From: Pseudo-nitzschia pungens
Taxonomy: Eukaryota > Bacillariophyta > Bacillariophyceae > Bacillariales > Bacillariaceae
NCBI GenBank assembly: GCA_037355855.1
Contig: CM074764.1
Location: forward strand, 372,001 to 436,000
Reading direction: 5' to 3'
Length of the DNA: 64,000 bases
Both the position numbers and the translations under genes were made by a program. Numbering within the stretch: the first letter of the stretch is position 1; each line of letters begins with the position of its first letter. Shown piece by piece: positions 1-9,851 of this stretch. A model generated the notes under the pieces. That model had not been told where the DNA came from. It saw nothing but the letters and a program-made list of their open reading frames with translations, and did not search any database.

Positions 1-3000
1 GCTCTGCTGGTGTAGTTGGGGCTTTATTGCTTGGTCCTGTACCGCCTGTGCATCCGAATTCGTCTACGAATCGCTGCACCTTTACTGGTTGTGTCAGTCT
101 TACTTGTCCTGGTTCTCTTTCCACCTGGCAGCCCACATACTCTTCCAATTGCCCCAAGTCTTTGCAATCCCATAAGCTCATGAATTGTTTTACTGTTTTC
201 AAGACCAACTTCTTAGGCCCCGAAATACAGCAGTCATCTACCCAGAGCACGAACAAAACGAGTTCCTCTTTCTCATACTTATAGAACACACATGGTTCCG
301 CTGGATTTCTCTTAAATCCCATAAATGCCAACGCCTTGCAACATTCTCGATAATACTGTAGCGCTGCCTGCACTGTTCCATACTGTGTTTTCAATAATTT
401 GAACACTCCCCACTTTGGGTACCACTTTTCATACGCCTCCGGAATTTTCATATAGATCTGATGTTTCTCCGGATCCTGGAATTCGCCATTCAAGAATGCT
501 CCCTCCACATCCACTAGATGTTGGTACCAGTTTGCCGCCAATGCTAACACGAAACAGATTCGAATACTCACTTCTGTGGCCACTGGTGCTGACTTGTCGT
601 GGCTGTCGTAGTGTTTCCCATCCTCTTGCTGAAACCCTCGAAATGCATTTCTAGCCCTGAATACTCCATTGGGCTTCTTCTTCATGGCCCAAGTACTGTC
701 AAACAGCTTGGTTCCAGCTGGTAGATCCTTTCGATTCACCACTTCAAACACGTTGTATTTAACCATCTTGTCATGTTCCACTTTGATAGCCTTTTCCCAT
801 TCCTTTCGGTCGACTGTCTGCATTGCCTGCTTGTAATTCATTACATTGAGTTCTTCTGTATTCCCATAGTTTTCGCCTGTAGCTCCCACAAGAAATAACT
901 CCCCTCTGTCATCTGATAGTGCTGCTGCGACCAAACGATGCTGTTTTGTTGCGTCTATATACCCAAAAGCATGTTCAACTGACACGAATATTTTCTCACC
1001 TTTTGTTAATGTAAATAGGACTGCCTCTTCTGCCATCATACTCTCATCGTAGACCTCATCCAGCGCACTTGCGCCCGCTTCGTCTAGTCCCAGTAGACAA
1101 GTTTCTTCTGCATATCCATCCTGTATTGCCAGTGCTGCCAACTCTGTCCCATCGTGTGCCAACGGCGCTCTGATTTGCCTTCCGGCACGTGTTACAGCCC
1201 GAATCATTCTTGTATCTGGGACACTTTCACTGCTGTCTGACTCATAACTTGCTTCGGATTCGTCTTGTGTATCGAACAACGGCTGTTCCGCCTCGAAATC
1301 GATAAATTCTGTCTGAACCGACTCGTCTTGACTGTTCGAACTGCTGTTGCTACCGTCAGTCTCCACCGACTGCTCGTCTTCGATTGTGTTGACGCCATCG
1401 ATTTCAACCTGTATTCCCGGCATAGCTGTCTTCTCATAGTACATTCTTCCAAGCCATTGCACATCTCGAGAGTACAGTAGCTTCTTTGTGTGTGGATCAT
1501 ACATAACATAGCAATCTCCGGCATGGTTCTCGGCATAATGGACAAACAGACATGTTTTGCCACGTGCCTTAACTTTCGCCGTACCTCTGGTGTGTGTCTT
1601 GACAACCCCGGCCATTCCTGCCACCTGTAGATTGTTGACCCACTTAGGCAAGCACCCATACATGTGCTCATGCCCAGTTAACAGTCTGTCATGTACCTTC
1701 ACTACTGTCAACATATCCGTTTGTGCCGCCCACTTAAGGAAGTGAGTAAACAGCACATATCTGTATTTGTCCGGCACGTTTGCTGCAGTCAACGCTGAGC
1801 GCGCCTTTCCACATAAATAGTATAGTTTCGTCTCTACTCGCGAATTTCGTTGAGGCGTCTTTGCTGTGTATTCAAACTGAGCATTCATTCTCCAGTCCTT
1901 TCCGTTCAACGCACTCTCGAACTTGTAGTTCTCTCCGCCATCATCGCAACGTACATACTCAATAGGCTTGCCGTTCTTCTTGAGACGATTGAACTTGGTA
2001 CAGAATTCTTGAATGAATCCTTTCTTTGATTTGTACCACCCCATGATGGTTCCTCCTGTCAGACCCTCCACTGCCACTGTTAGACAATTGTTGTATGGAA
2101 ACACCACTCTTCCCTTCTTCGGTTCTTTAAGTGAGAGTCCATCGAGGTACCACTTCTGTCCGATCTTCGTAGCTGCGATCTTCTCTCCACCGCCAAGATT
2201 AGTTTGTCGGGCTTTCCCCACTGCGCAGGCCTCACATGTTTGTTGTTTAGTATTCTTCAGCCTCCAGCCCAGATGCTTTGCTGTTTGCTTTGTGCTTCTA
2301 ACGTTTGCGTGTCCACATAACTCGTGTGCTTGTTGCAATGAGATCCCTTCTGTAGTTTGTTGTTGTGTTGTCAACGCGCATTCCTCCGAACAGTTGTTGT
2401 TGTGTGTCCGTTCGATCCTCAGTGCCCACAGTTTTCCTTCTGTCGAGTGGATTGGTATGTCAAAATGCAACTTCTGCTTACCCTTATACAAGTAGATTCC
2501 TGTTTTGTCTCCCGTCATGGTCCAACCATTGTCAGTTAGTTTGGTTATGGAGCAAAGATTGAATTTAGATCCCCCATATCTGCAGTCTTTCATGCGAATT
2601 AATGTGGTAGTTCCCTTCGGTCCTCGTACAATACCTGGTATATCCACTATTGCAACTGCTTGCATCCTGTTTCCACTCGCATCCAAGGAGTGGTTTGCGG
2701 TCTTTAGTCGTGCGTTAGCGTTCTTGGAAGGAACTGAGCCTACCCGGCTATTCGTGATGTGACACGTTGCTCCTGTATCTGCGATCCATATATAGGGTGA
2801 GTATAGCGACTCCGATGTCGTGTTTGCTGTGACTGCCGTGTCTGTTCCGGCGTTCAGCATTACATACTCATCTGGTCCTGCTTGCGCGTCATTTTCGTAT
2901 TCCCGCATCCGTTGAATCTCGTCGTGCTCGCACTCTGCACGTCTGTCCGACCAGTCCCGAATCATATACGTCCTGCGTGTCCGAGACTCCAGCTGTTCAG

Positions 3001-4552
3001 CAGCATGTATGTATTGCTGCATGGATATCACCATATCACTTTCAGTGTTCGCCGGCACTGCTTTCAATTTCATACTCCAACCTTGTATCTGTCCGTTGCA
3101 GTCGATCACTTCAGTAACTGACTGTACTTGACCCAGCATTGGTCTCTGGTATGTGTGCTTTGGCGCACGATACCATCCTTTTCTCTCCATTTTAATTTGT
3201 TTCTTACGCGTCGGCCCTCCAATCCCGCACACCTTCCGGACATGTTTATTACTCCCGCAACACCCTTTTGATTGTTTACTCGTGTGTGTCTTGGGTCTTT
3301 GTATCGGAGTGTTACACAGTCTTTGGTCGTGTCCACGGCTGTACTGTTTGCAACATCCGGTATATCGTTGCTTTCTCGTTTGTTTGCCGTAGCCACGCTG
3401 TACCTTTTGTACCTGTTTATTATTCTTGACGCGTTTGCGCCTGCGTCTCTTTGCTTTGGCTTTCATTTCTTTCGGTCTATTCAGTTCAGTAAGGCTACTA
3501 CTTCTTTCTGTATCTGAGTTCGAGTCCTCACCATGGTGGATTTCCTGGCACATCATGCATTGCTCAATCCTTGCCAGCGCCAGTTCTGTACCAATGGATA
3601 ACGCCGCCACCTCTGTCGATTGCTTGCTTTTCCACCACTTTGGCTTCTTCTCTGGATGCTTGTCCCAACAGTTGTCCTCGTTGTGCCCCTGTTTGCCACA
3701 ATGTTTGCACTTCTTTACTAACTCTGGACAATCGCGTTTGATGTGTCCGTGCTTCCCACAATTGTAACATTTCTTCTGGTTGTATCCATTGTTCTTCTTG
3801 CCGTTATTGGTTTTCTGACCGTCGTAATTGTACTCGTTCGTCGTGAGACTGTACTCTACTCGAGACTTTTCTTTGTCGCGCTCATTCATTGCCTTCCACA
3901 ATGTGATCATTGCCTGTTTGATATCCCGAATTCGCGGTGCCTTCTTGTTCTCTTTCAGTGCTTCCTCTCGCTTTCGAATGAGTGTTTGCTGGTACAAGTC
4001 AGGTGCTTTGGTGTAGACTAACACCAACTTCTCTTCCTCACTGATTCCCTGAGTTCGATCCGCATACTTCAACTCGATCTTTGCCAGTCTGGCGAAGAAA
4101 TCTCTCGGGTTTTCTTTGTTTCCCATGGTAAGTCTAGCCATCTCTCTTCTCTGGTCAAACATTGCTGTTGCCGGATCTCCTCGATACTCGGCAAATAGAT
4201 CCTTGACAATGATGTGTGCTTGTCCGATTGGCCAATCCTTGGAAATAGAGGTGTGCACCATCGCCAAACACCCAATCATTTCTCCTTTTGCAAAAGCAAT
4301 TTGCATGGCTGACACTGCTAACTGGTTCTTCAACACTGCTGCTTTGTTCTTGTCGGAATGGGGTTTACTTGGATCATCATCTTCCTCCTTTTCCGGCAAA
4401 TCCTTGTGTCGGTCCTCTTTCAGGATATCGACAAAGTCCTTTTGCGCTGCATACGCTTTTAGGTAAGCCCACCAACTCGCGAATCCATCTTCTGTATCCA
4501 CACTAAAGGTTGGCACATCCACCTTTATGGATTTCGGTTTGCTCTCGCCCAT
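1..4552 (-). CDS. Ty1/copia retrotransposon Gag-Pol polyprotein (C-terminus beyond window)
   Basis: One frame reads from the ATG at 4552 to base 1 without a stop codon by my translation, about 1,517 codons. Order: Gag; two CCHC zinc knuckles (C262/C265/H270/C275 and C282/C285/H290/C295); a copia-type aspartic protease with DTGA (D592); an integrase with an HHCC zinc finger starting near H743 and a recognisable DDE core; then reverse transcriptase with the DVEGAFLNGE block and a WVDDC catalytic box (D1439, D1440), where most copia elements have YVDD. RNase H lies outside the window. Integrase before reverse transcriptase is the Ty1/copia order. The encoded machinery would package RNA, reverse-transcribe it and integrate the cDNA. 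The unbroken frame suggests a young, possibly active copy; activity itself is inferred. Confidence 0.92.
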   Translation of the reverse strand, partial: MGESKPKSIKVDVPTFSVDTEDGFASWWAYLKAYAAQKDFVDILKEDRHKDLPEKEEDDDPSKPHSDKNKAAVLKNQLAVSAMQIAFAKGEMIGCLAMVHTSISKDWPIGQAHIIVKDLFAEYRGDPATAMFDQRREMARLTMGNKENPRDFFARLAKIELKYADRTQGISEEEKLVLVYTKAPDLYQQTLIRKREEALKENKKAPRIRDIKQAMITLWKAMNERDKEKSRVEYSLTTNEYNYDGQKTNNGKKNNGYNQKKCYNCGKHGHIKRDCPELVKKCKHCGKQGHNEDNCWDKHPEKKPKWWKSKQSTEVAALSIGTELALARIEQCMMCQEIHHGEDSNSDTERSSSLTELNRPKEMKAKAKRRRRKRVKNNKQVQKVQRGYGKQTRKQRYTGCCKQYSRGHDQRLCNTPIQRPKTHTSKQSKGCCGSNKHVRKVCGIGGPTRKKQIKMERKGWYRAPKHTYQRPMLGQVQSVTEVIDCNGQIQGWSMKLKAVPANTESDMVISMQQYIHAAEQLESRTRRTYMIRDWSDRRAECEHDEIQRMREYENDAQAGPDEYVMLNAGTDTAVTANTTSESLYSPYIWIADTGATCHITNSRVGSVPSKNANARLKTANHSLDASGNRMQAVAIVDIPGIVRGPKGTTTLIRMKDCRYGGSKFNLCSITKLTDNGWTMTGDKTGIYLYKGKQKLHFDIPIHSTEGKLWALRIERTHNNNCSEECALTTQQQTTEGISLQQAHELCGHANVRSTKQTAKHLGWRLKNTKQQTCEACAVGKARQTNLGGGEKIAATKIGQKWYLDGLSLKEPKKGRVVFPYNNCLTVAVEGLTGGTIMGWYKSKKGFIQEFCTKFNRLKKNGKPIEYVRCDDGGENYKFESALNGKDWRMNAQFEYTAKTPQRNSRVETKLYYLCGKARSALTAANVPDKYRYVLFTHFLKWAAQTDMLTVVKVHDRLLTGHEHMYGCLPKWVNNLQVAGMAGVVKTHTRGTAKVKARGKTCLFVHYAENHAGDCYVMYDPHTKKLLYSRDVQWLGRMYYEKTAMPGIQVEIDGVNTIEDEQSVETDGSNSSSNSQDESVQTEFIDFEAEQPLFDTQDESEASYESDSSESVPDTRMIRAVTRAGRQIRAPLAHDGTELAALAIQDGYAEETCLLGLDEAGASALDEVYDESMMAEEAVLFTLTKGEKIFVSVEHAFGYIDATKQHRLVAAALSDDRGELFLVGATGENYGNTEELNVMNYKQAMQTVDRKEWEKAIKVEHDKMVKYNVFEVVNRKDLPAGTKLFDSTWAMKKKPNGVFRARNAFRGFQQEDGKHYDSHDKSAPVATEVSIRICFVLALAANWYQHLVDVEGAFLNGEFQDPEKHQIYMKIPEAYEKWYPKWGVFKLLKTQYGTVQAALQYYRECCKALAFMGFKRNPAEPCVFYKYEKEELVLFVLWVDDCCISGPKKLVLKTVKQFMSLWDCKDLGQLEEYVGCQVEREPGQVRLTQPVKVQRFVDEFGCTGGTGPSNKAPTTPAE

Positions 4553-4640
4553 GTTCTTGTTTTGCTGTTGGTGACTTACTTGGATATTCTGTTTATCTTC
4601 TACTGATCCGATTGACTTTCAACGCTTATAACTCAAAACG

Positions 4641-4652
4641 TTCTTCGAAGAA
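4641..4652. promoter_or_regulatory. palindrome at the LTR/leader junction
   Basis: TTCTTCGAAGAA is a perfect 12-base palindrome that abuts the inner LTR edge, where a tRNA primer-binding site is expected. It does not begin with the TGG complementary to a tRNA CCA end. It may mark priming from an internal tRNA region, or it may be a heat-shock-element-like motif (TTC and GAA inverted). Neither role is shown. Confidence 0.3.
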
Positions 4653-5076
4653 TGTTGAGATGGTTGAAATATACGGGTTAATAGAAGTGTTACTTTATTG
4701 GATTCTATCTTTTACAAAATATGAGCCAGGTATTCTCCTCCAATAATCCCAACGATTGTTCTAACAACCATTGTAAATCACTCCTAAACCTCTTCCTGTG
4801 TTGAGCTCGCCAATATCTCTTTTGTCGCTGCTCTAAGTACCTTCAGTTGGGGACATTGAATATTTGTCCAACTGTCTTGTCTTCATCGCAGATTCACCAT
4901 ATTTGTGTCCTTACTATTGACTTTGTGAGCTCGAAATATTTGCTAGTTTGCACCTCTTGCCATCTGTTTTAGTGCTTTGTTTGTCTTCTCCTTCGCGTTA
5001 TATTTCTTCTCCTCTGAACTGTGATTCCTTCATTATTTCGTCTGTCCGTTCTTCATTTGACTACTTTGTCTCAACA
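4653..5076 (-). repeat. 5' LTR of the left copia element
   Basis: The 424-base segment begins TGTTGAGA and ends TCTCAACA, an 8-base perfect terminal inverted repeat of the TG...CA type expected of LTRs. It lies directly upstream of the gag start at 4552 on the minus strand, leaving about a 100-base leader. The partner 3' LTR and the target-site duplication lie beyond base 1, so the boundary cannot be confirmed here. Confidence 0.68.
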
Positions 5077-5640
5077 GAAATATCGTCCCCCTCTATCGAG
5101 CTTCTTGTTGCATGTTGTGCGGGACCCAGAAACCGCTAGGAACGTAGAAAGGAAGCCTACAAGGAAGGAACTTCGGCCCGAGCTCGATCCATGACGGAAG
5201 ACGGATCGTCCCTCCGTCCGTAAATTTTGCTTCATTCTGTCAATCAGTCGATGGGAATTCTTTTACAAAATTTTGGAAACTGTAATCACACGTAATTGTA
5301 ACACTATTATAGTAGATACAACATAAAGGCTTCGGGACTGTTCTATTCACCTGCCTTAGATTTACGACACTCTTTGCACGCGAATTTGTCATTAGTGTCT
5401 TGCTTGGAGCTTTCTTGCGCCATTCGTGACCTGTGCTTGGTAGGTCTGCTTTCGACAGGTCCTAAGAGTAATGCCGTGAGCTATTTCTTTCAGAATGTAT
5501 GGCTAAATTTTAATATGCAAATATGAAAACAAAATATAATACGAATAAGCATGTTGGTTTCTCTCCCTGGTAAGGTTGTTCTACCCTCCCTTTCTCCTCC
5601 CTCGTTGCCGGCTCATTGCCGTCCCATCCCATCCCATCCC
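5077..5640. other. non-coding flank between copia LTR and minisatellite
   Basis: No plausible coding frame was seen. It is ordinary mixed-composition DNA immediately outside the LTR. Bases 5077-5081 (gaaat) would be one half of a 5-base target-site duplication if the LTR end is right. Confidence 0.5.
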
Positions 5641-6115
5641 ATCCCACCAATCCCGTCTTATGAATAACAATCTTGTCAATCGTTCCCTTCCCTTCCCTTC
5701 CCGTCCCATCCCATGAATAACGATCTTGTCGATCGTTCCCTTCCCTTCCCATGAATAACGATCTTGTCGATCGTTCCCGTCCCTTCCCATGAATAACGAT
5801 CTTGTCGATCGTTCCCGTCCCGTCCCATGAATAACGATCTTGTCGATCGTTCCCGTCCCTTCCCATGAATAACGATCTTGTCGATCGTTCCCGTCCCGTC
5901 CCTTCCTGTCCCACCCAACCCCGTCCCATGAATAACGATCCTGTCGATCGTTCCCTTCCCTTCCCTTCCCTTCCCTTTCCAATCCCACCCCACGCATTCC
6001 CGTCCCGTGAATCACGATGTGTCAACGATCCTGTCGATCGTTCCCTTCCCTTCCCTTTCCAATCCCACCCCACGCATTCCCGTCCCGTGAATCACGATGT
6101 GTCATGATGAGCATA
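5641..6115. repeat. 38-base minisatellite plus larger duplicated block
   Basis: Units with the core TGAATAACGATCTTGTCGAT followed by C/T-rich spacer begin at 5713, 5751, 5789, 5827 and 5865, exactly 38 bases apart. Diverged copies lie before and after (about 5659, 5928, 6007). A block of roughly 80 bases at about 5938-6018 is repeated at about 6028-6104. Each core carries a small palindrome (cgatcg). Because the unit lacks stops in several frames, long overlapping minus-strand frames with repeated GNDRQDRYSW appear; I regard these as artefacts of repetition. Confidence 0.85.
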
Positions 6116-6424
6116 GCTCTTTCTGCCATTCCACCCTATCCCTTGAATAACGATTGTTCCTGTCATCGTCCCCTACCCGCGCTGATCGCTCTTGTTCCTT
6201 TCCTTTCCTTTACTTTCCAATCCCTCTCCTCCCCCCCGGCACATAATTTTGGAAGGCTTGTTCTTTTTCATTCCTATCCCTTACCCTCTCCTCCCTCCCG
6301 TATTTATTCAAAATGGAAGGCTCATTTCCATCTTCTCCCAACGAGTGAAAACTCATGCTTTTCCTTTTCTTTCCTTTTCTTTCCTTTCCTCTCCATCCGT
6401 TTCGCGTTCTCCTCTCCTTTGCTT
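6116..6424. other. pyrimidine-rich 3' flank
   Basis: This is a plus-strand C/T-rich tract (runs of ttcctttcc and ttttcttt) just downstream of the helicase-associated-domain gene. No coding frame is supported. It may form part of that gene's 3' UTR, where it would read as purine-rich RNA. Confidence 0.45.
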
Positions 6425-8563
6425 CTACTCGCAGTCCAAATCGGATGAACGGAATCTCGCTCGGGCCCGAACGAGCACTCCGTCACTGTTCAATTTGTTG
6501 AACCTGGCTCTTTTGGTGCTGCCCCAATCGAAACCAATGTCGTTGAGCTTGTCCATTCGTTCCTGGGTCATGTAGGTTTTACCCTTTCCCTTCCGGAACA
6601 GAGTCATTTCGTACCTCTGGGTTCCCACCCACTTGAAGAGGTCGCGGTCGGTATGCTTGCAAGGGGCGGTGCTTCCCTGGTTCCTTCGGGCAAATTCCTT
6701 CAAGCGCTGGTAGTTGTGTTCCCATCGACCCGCCGGGTTGTCCAAACAAAAGCCAATGTCCATCAGAGCCTGGAGGCGCTTGGGCGTCATGAGGCACTTG
6801 ATAATCTGAACGTTTGGATTGCTGCGACGAATTGCGGAGGCTTTCTGAAAGCTGTCGCCGTCCTTGCGCTGGGTTGCCGCGATGGCCGCTTCCAGAGTGT
6901 TTCGCACCGTAGTCTTCGAGGTACCACCATTCCCGTTGCTGAGGTGCTTTTCCAGTAGCTTGTAGTGGTAGCGTTGCCTCTTGGCCCAATTAGCCAGGTC
7001 GTGATCCTGTGGATACTTGATGGGGATGCGCCCGTGCCCGTGTCTCTGGATGAAGGCCTTGGCCTTCACCAGACGACGGTTCCATCTGTCTTCGTCGAGG
7101 GTGGTGGGCTGTGTCATGTACGTGACGGACTCCTGGCTCTTCTTGGTCTCCGTCTTTGTCTTCCTCCTCTTCTTCTTTGGGCCTTCTTCGGTGTCCTCTC
7201 CGCTCTCGGTTTCCTGCTTCTTCGTGCGAAGCTCGCGTGCCGCATCCTCCTCCGTAACGGAGACGCAACTGGTGTTGGTGGATTCCCTGGAGGACTCGGT
7301 GGTCTCGAAGGATTGGGGAAGAGTCTCTGTGGACGCCCTGGTGCCAAAAGCATCGAGAATCTTTCGCTTCTTGAGGGGCAACGGAATAGCGGCGTCATCC
7401 AGCAATGGAGGAGGACCATCGACGCAATCCTTCTTGTCGTTATCACCAGGGTGTCCCACCTCGTCTTGCTTCTTCTTTGTTGCGTTGGTGCCGGTCTTGG
7501 TTTGGTTGGACTGGCACCCATCGCGAACGAGCCATGCAGCAGCAGGATGATTCAAAGAACAGTGAAAACCAGAATCAAAAGGCTGTGGAATTGATTGGTT
7601 CGCTTTGTCGTCCTCTGTTCGGTTGGGCTGCGGAAGGACTCCGAATATCTCTGGAAACAGGACACGAGAATTTTGAGCATTGCTACAGCTGTTGTTGTTG
7701 TTGTTGTCGTTGTTCTTGTTCTTGTTCTCGGAACGGGAAACCACACCCGTGGGATACAGCAGGCGATGATCCTCCCGAGGAACGAAACACCCTGGAAAGG
7801 GTAGCAGCGGTTTGAATTTGGCACCCTCTCCTTCCCACTGGAGCTCCTCGCTAGCGGGTTGATTCCGTTCGGTGTTGCTGGGAGGGAGTATCTTGGTCTC
7901 GGTCTCGATCTCGATCTCGATCTCGGTTTCCGTGTCCAACCCACCGGATGGGAGAAGATTGGAGTTGTCGTGGTTTCCCCTAGTAGTAGCAGCGACGCTG
8001 GGTTTGGATTCCGCAGCTACGCCCACTACGGGGCTCGCTCCGGAAGTGTTCTCGTCCCCAAAGAGCTCCACTACAATGTCGATTTCGTCTTCGGAGAGAT
8101 CACGGAGCAATCGACGCATGGCCTCATCCTCATCCAGAACATTCATGTTCACTTCGGTGGTGAATAGAGAAGCGTTTGTTACCACAGATGACGAAAGTGA
8201 TTGCCGGGAAGCACCGATTTCGGTGCAGGCAATAGTGGAAGGGTGGTGTAGTAGATTCTGCTGTTGCTGCTGCTGCTGATGCTGCTGCTGATGCTCTTGT
8301 TGCTGCAAGGAAAAGCAGTCGGAAGCACAGGAGGGCTGTTCTCGATCTAGATCTCGATCTCGATCTCGATCTCGATCGTCTCTTTCTACGAGAAAGGTCG
8401 ACATCCGAGACAGTGTAGAAGTTTCCGTGGGTAATCCAGGGGCTGCTCTCATGGGAGAAGGAAGAGAAGGCACGGTCATCGGGCTGGACAAAGCGGTTAT
8501 TGTTGGAGTCACCGCAGCCGGGGATGGAGATGGATCACGAATGGCTGTGGAGAGAGCAGCCAT
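6425..8563 (-). CDS. helicase-associated (HA) domain protein with polyQ
   Basis: The predicted protein is 712 residues from the ATG at 8563. The same frame stays open upstream, but a pyrimidine tract ending in cag precedes this ATG, so the upstream part is probably 5' UTR or intron. The N-terminal two thirds are low complexity: a DR-repeat segment, polyQ around residues 87-102, an EIEIE segment and Asn runs. A basic nuclear-localisation-like cluster (KKKRRKTKTETKK) lies near 462-474. Two helicase-associated domains follow, about 493-603 and 612-681, with the typical W...L..F...HGH...P....L..W...QR spacing and closing GF-W motifs. HA domains occur in helicases and as stand-alone repeats common in diatoms; nucleic-acid binding is inferred. 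No helicase motor is present. Confidence 0.8.
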   Translation of the reverse strand: MAALSTAIRDPSPSPAAVTPTITALSSPMTVPSLPSPMRAAPGLPTETSTLSRMSTFLVERDDRDRDRDRDLDREQPSCASDCFSLQQQEHQQQHQQQQQQQNLLHHPSTIACTEIGASRQSLSSSVVTNASLFTTEVNMNVLDEDEAMRRLLRDLSEDEIDIVVELFGDENTSGASPVVGVAAESKPSVAATTRGNHDNSNLLPSGGLDTETEIEIEIETETKILPPSNTERNQPASEELQWEGEGAKFKPLLPFPGCFVPREDHRLLYPTGVVSRSENKNKNNDNNNNNSCSNAQNSRVLFPEIFGVLPQPNRTEDDKANQSIPQPFDSGFHCSLNHPAAAWLVRDGCQSNQTKTGTNATKKKQDEVGHPGDNDKKDCVDGPPPLLDDAAIPLPLKKRKILDAFGTRASTETLPQSFETTESSRESTNTSCVSVTEEDAARELRTKKQETESGEDTEEGPKKKRRKTKTETKKSQESVTYMTQPTTLDEDRWNRRLVKAKAFIQRHGHGRIPIKYPQDHDLANWAKRQRYHYKLLEKHLSNGNGGTSKTTVRNTLEAAIAATQRKDGDSFQKASAIRRSNPNVQIIKCLMTPKRLQALMDIGFCLDNPAGRWEHNYQRLKEFARRNQGSTAPCKHTDRDLFKWVGTQRYEMTLFRKGKGKTYMTQERMDKLNDIGFDWGSTKRARFNKLNSDGVLVRARARFRSSDLDCE
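7893..7933. repeat. GATCTC hexanucleotide run in coding sequence
   Basis: Tandem ctcggt/ctcgat hexamers encode the alternating Thr/Ile-Glu segment of the HA-domain protein. A second hexamer run of the same family lies in the same gene at about 8343-8380. Confidence 0.7.
8343..8380. repeat. second GATCTC hexanucleotide run, read in another frame
   Basis: A tandem run of atctcg hexamers encodes alternating Asp-Arg in the same gene. The related hexamer at about 7900 encodes alternating Ile-Glu, so near-identical DNA repeats are used in different frames. Confidence 0.7.
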
Positions 8564-8770
8564 GACTTGATCTCGATGCCGTGCTGAAAACTGCTGTGAG
8601 TAGAAAAAAACAAACAGGATGGGATGAGTTAACCCGAAACCGAACCGGAGTTTATCCAACCCACAGGAACGGAGATGGTGAAACACACTCCTCCCTGTAG
8701 TACGACAATACAAGTAGTAGCACGAACCGCCAGCAGAAATCAATGCTGACTCTAAACGAATGCTTACCAC

Positions 8771-9849
8771 CTACTACTGACTTCGTTTGCTTGATAATGG
8801 CGAGGAGTCGAAAACTGAATCCACTCTTGTGTCACACTTGGAGAGTCGTCAACAACGGGTGGGTCTACTACGACCGAACAACGATTTCGCGGCATGCGAA
8901 AGGAAAAGAAGTGAGACTATTCGTGAAACGAGAGACTCGTAATTACGGTAGAAGTAGGATTTACTTGTGCACGAATATTGTCAACTGTAAAGCAACTAGA
9001 TTGTTTCGAGAACATCTAGTACGTGTACACTTGATTAACACATACGTGGTACATAAGTGAGACACAAGGAAGGAATTCTTACTGTGGACGGTTTTGGTCG
9101 CCCACGTGCGCGACTTCAATGACAAATGACGTGTTTCCATTCTCTGAGGCCAACTATGCGATATATAATAAATTATTTGTCCTGTCGAGTCGCGTCGCAA
9201 AATAGTTTATCATTACACAGTAGAATAGCCATTTCAAAGTTAAAGCAGGTTGCTACTAAGGGTATACATTCAATTGAGGAACATTGTCAATCAACATACT
9301 AGGACCTTGGTTTTATTTTCAGACAACGTTGTTTAAATGGTATTCATTGCTTCTCAAGAACTGTTGGCAACGACCAATAATGATTTTTTGGAATGATATT
9401 CGAAAAGAATGACTTATTAAAGATTCTAAAAAAGAAGAAGTACCTGGTATTTTCGATAGTATAATTTTTATAGACAGTCAAAAAAATAGTCATTTTGCAC
9501 TTAGAAAAACAACACTGACATGGCTACTTTTTCTTCATTTTCTTCGGGAATCCAAAAAACCGATAACGTCTCGCGCTATGTTTCCGTTTGTTGTTGACGT
9601 CAAAAACGAACAACTAATTGGATGGCCTATCGGCGTTACATAATTAATTGATGAAAACATTATGATGTACTATTTGGACGGTAAATCTTACTGTTAGTTA
9701 AGGTTACTTACTGAATAGTGGTACCAAATACTCCTTAGTAGGTGTCAAAAAGTGTTCTATAGTACGGTATCAGGAGTAGTGGTAAACCTTATGAGGAGGT
9801 GGAGGATCATTCGGAATTCGTACGGTGACCTTACTCGTACGATTACTTG
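8771..9849. other. intergenic region, AT-rich
   Basis: A 105-codon plus-strand frame (8743-9060) overlaps the upstream region of the HA gene and shows no recognisable domain, so it is not called. The rest is AT-rich and stop-dense. One TAAGGTTA motif lies at 9699-9706. Confidence 0.5.
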
Positions 9850-9851
9850 TA

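Noticed and set aside
5510..6073. 187-codon minus-strand frame of GNDRQDRYSW repeats
   Set aside because: It is a product of the 38-base minisatellite; the period is not a multiple of three and other frames are equally open.
8743..9060. 105-codon plus-strand frame upstream of the first HA gene
   Set aside because: No recognisable domain, AT-rich stop-dense surroundings and overlap with the divergent gene's 5' region.
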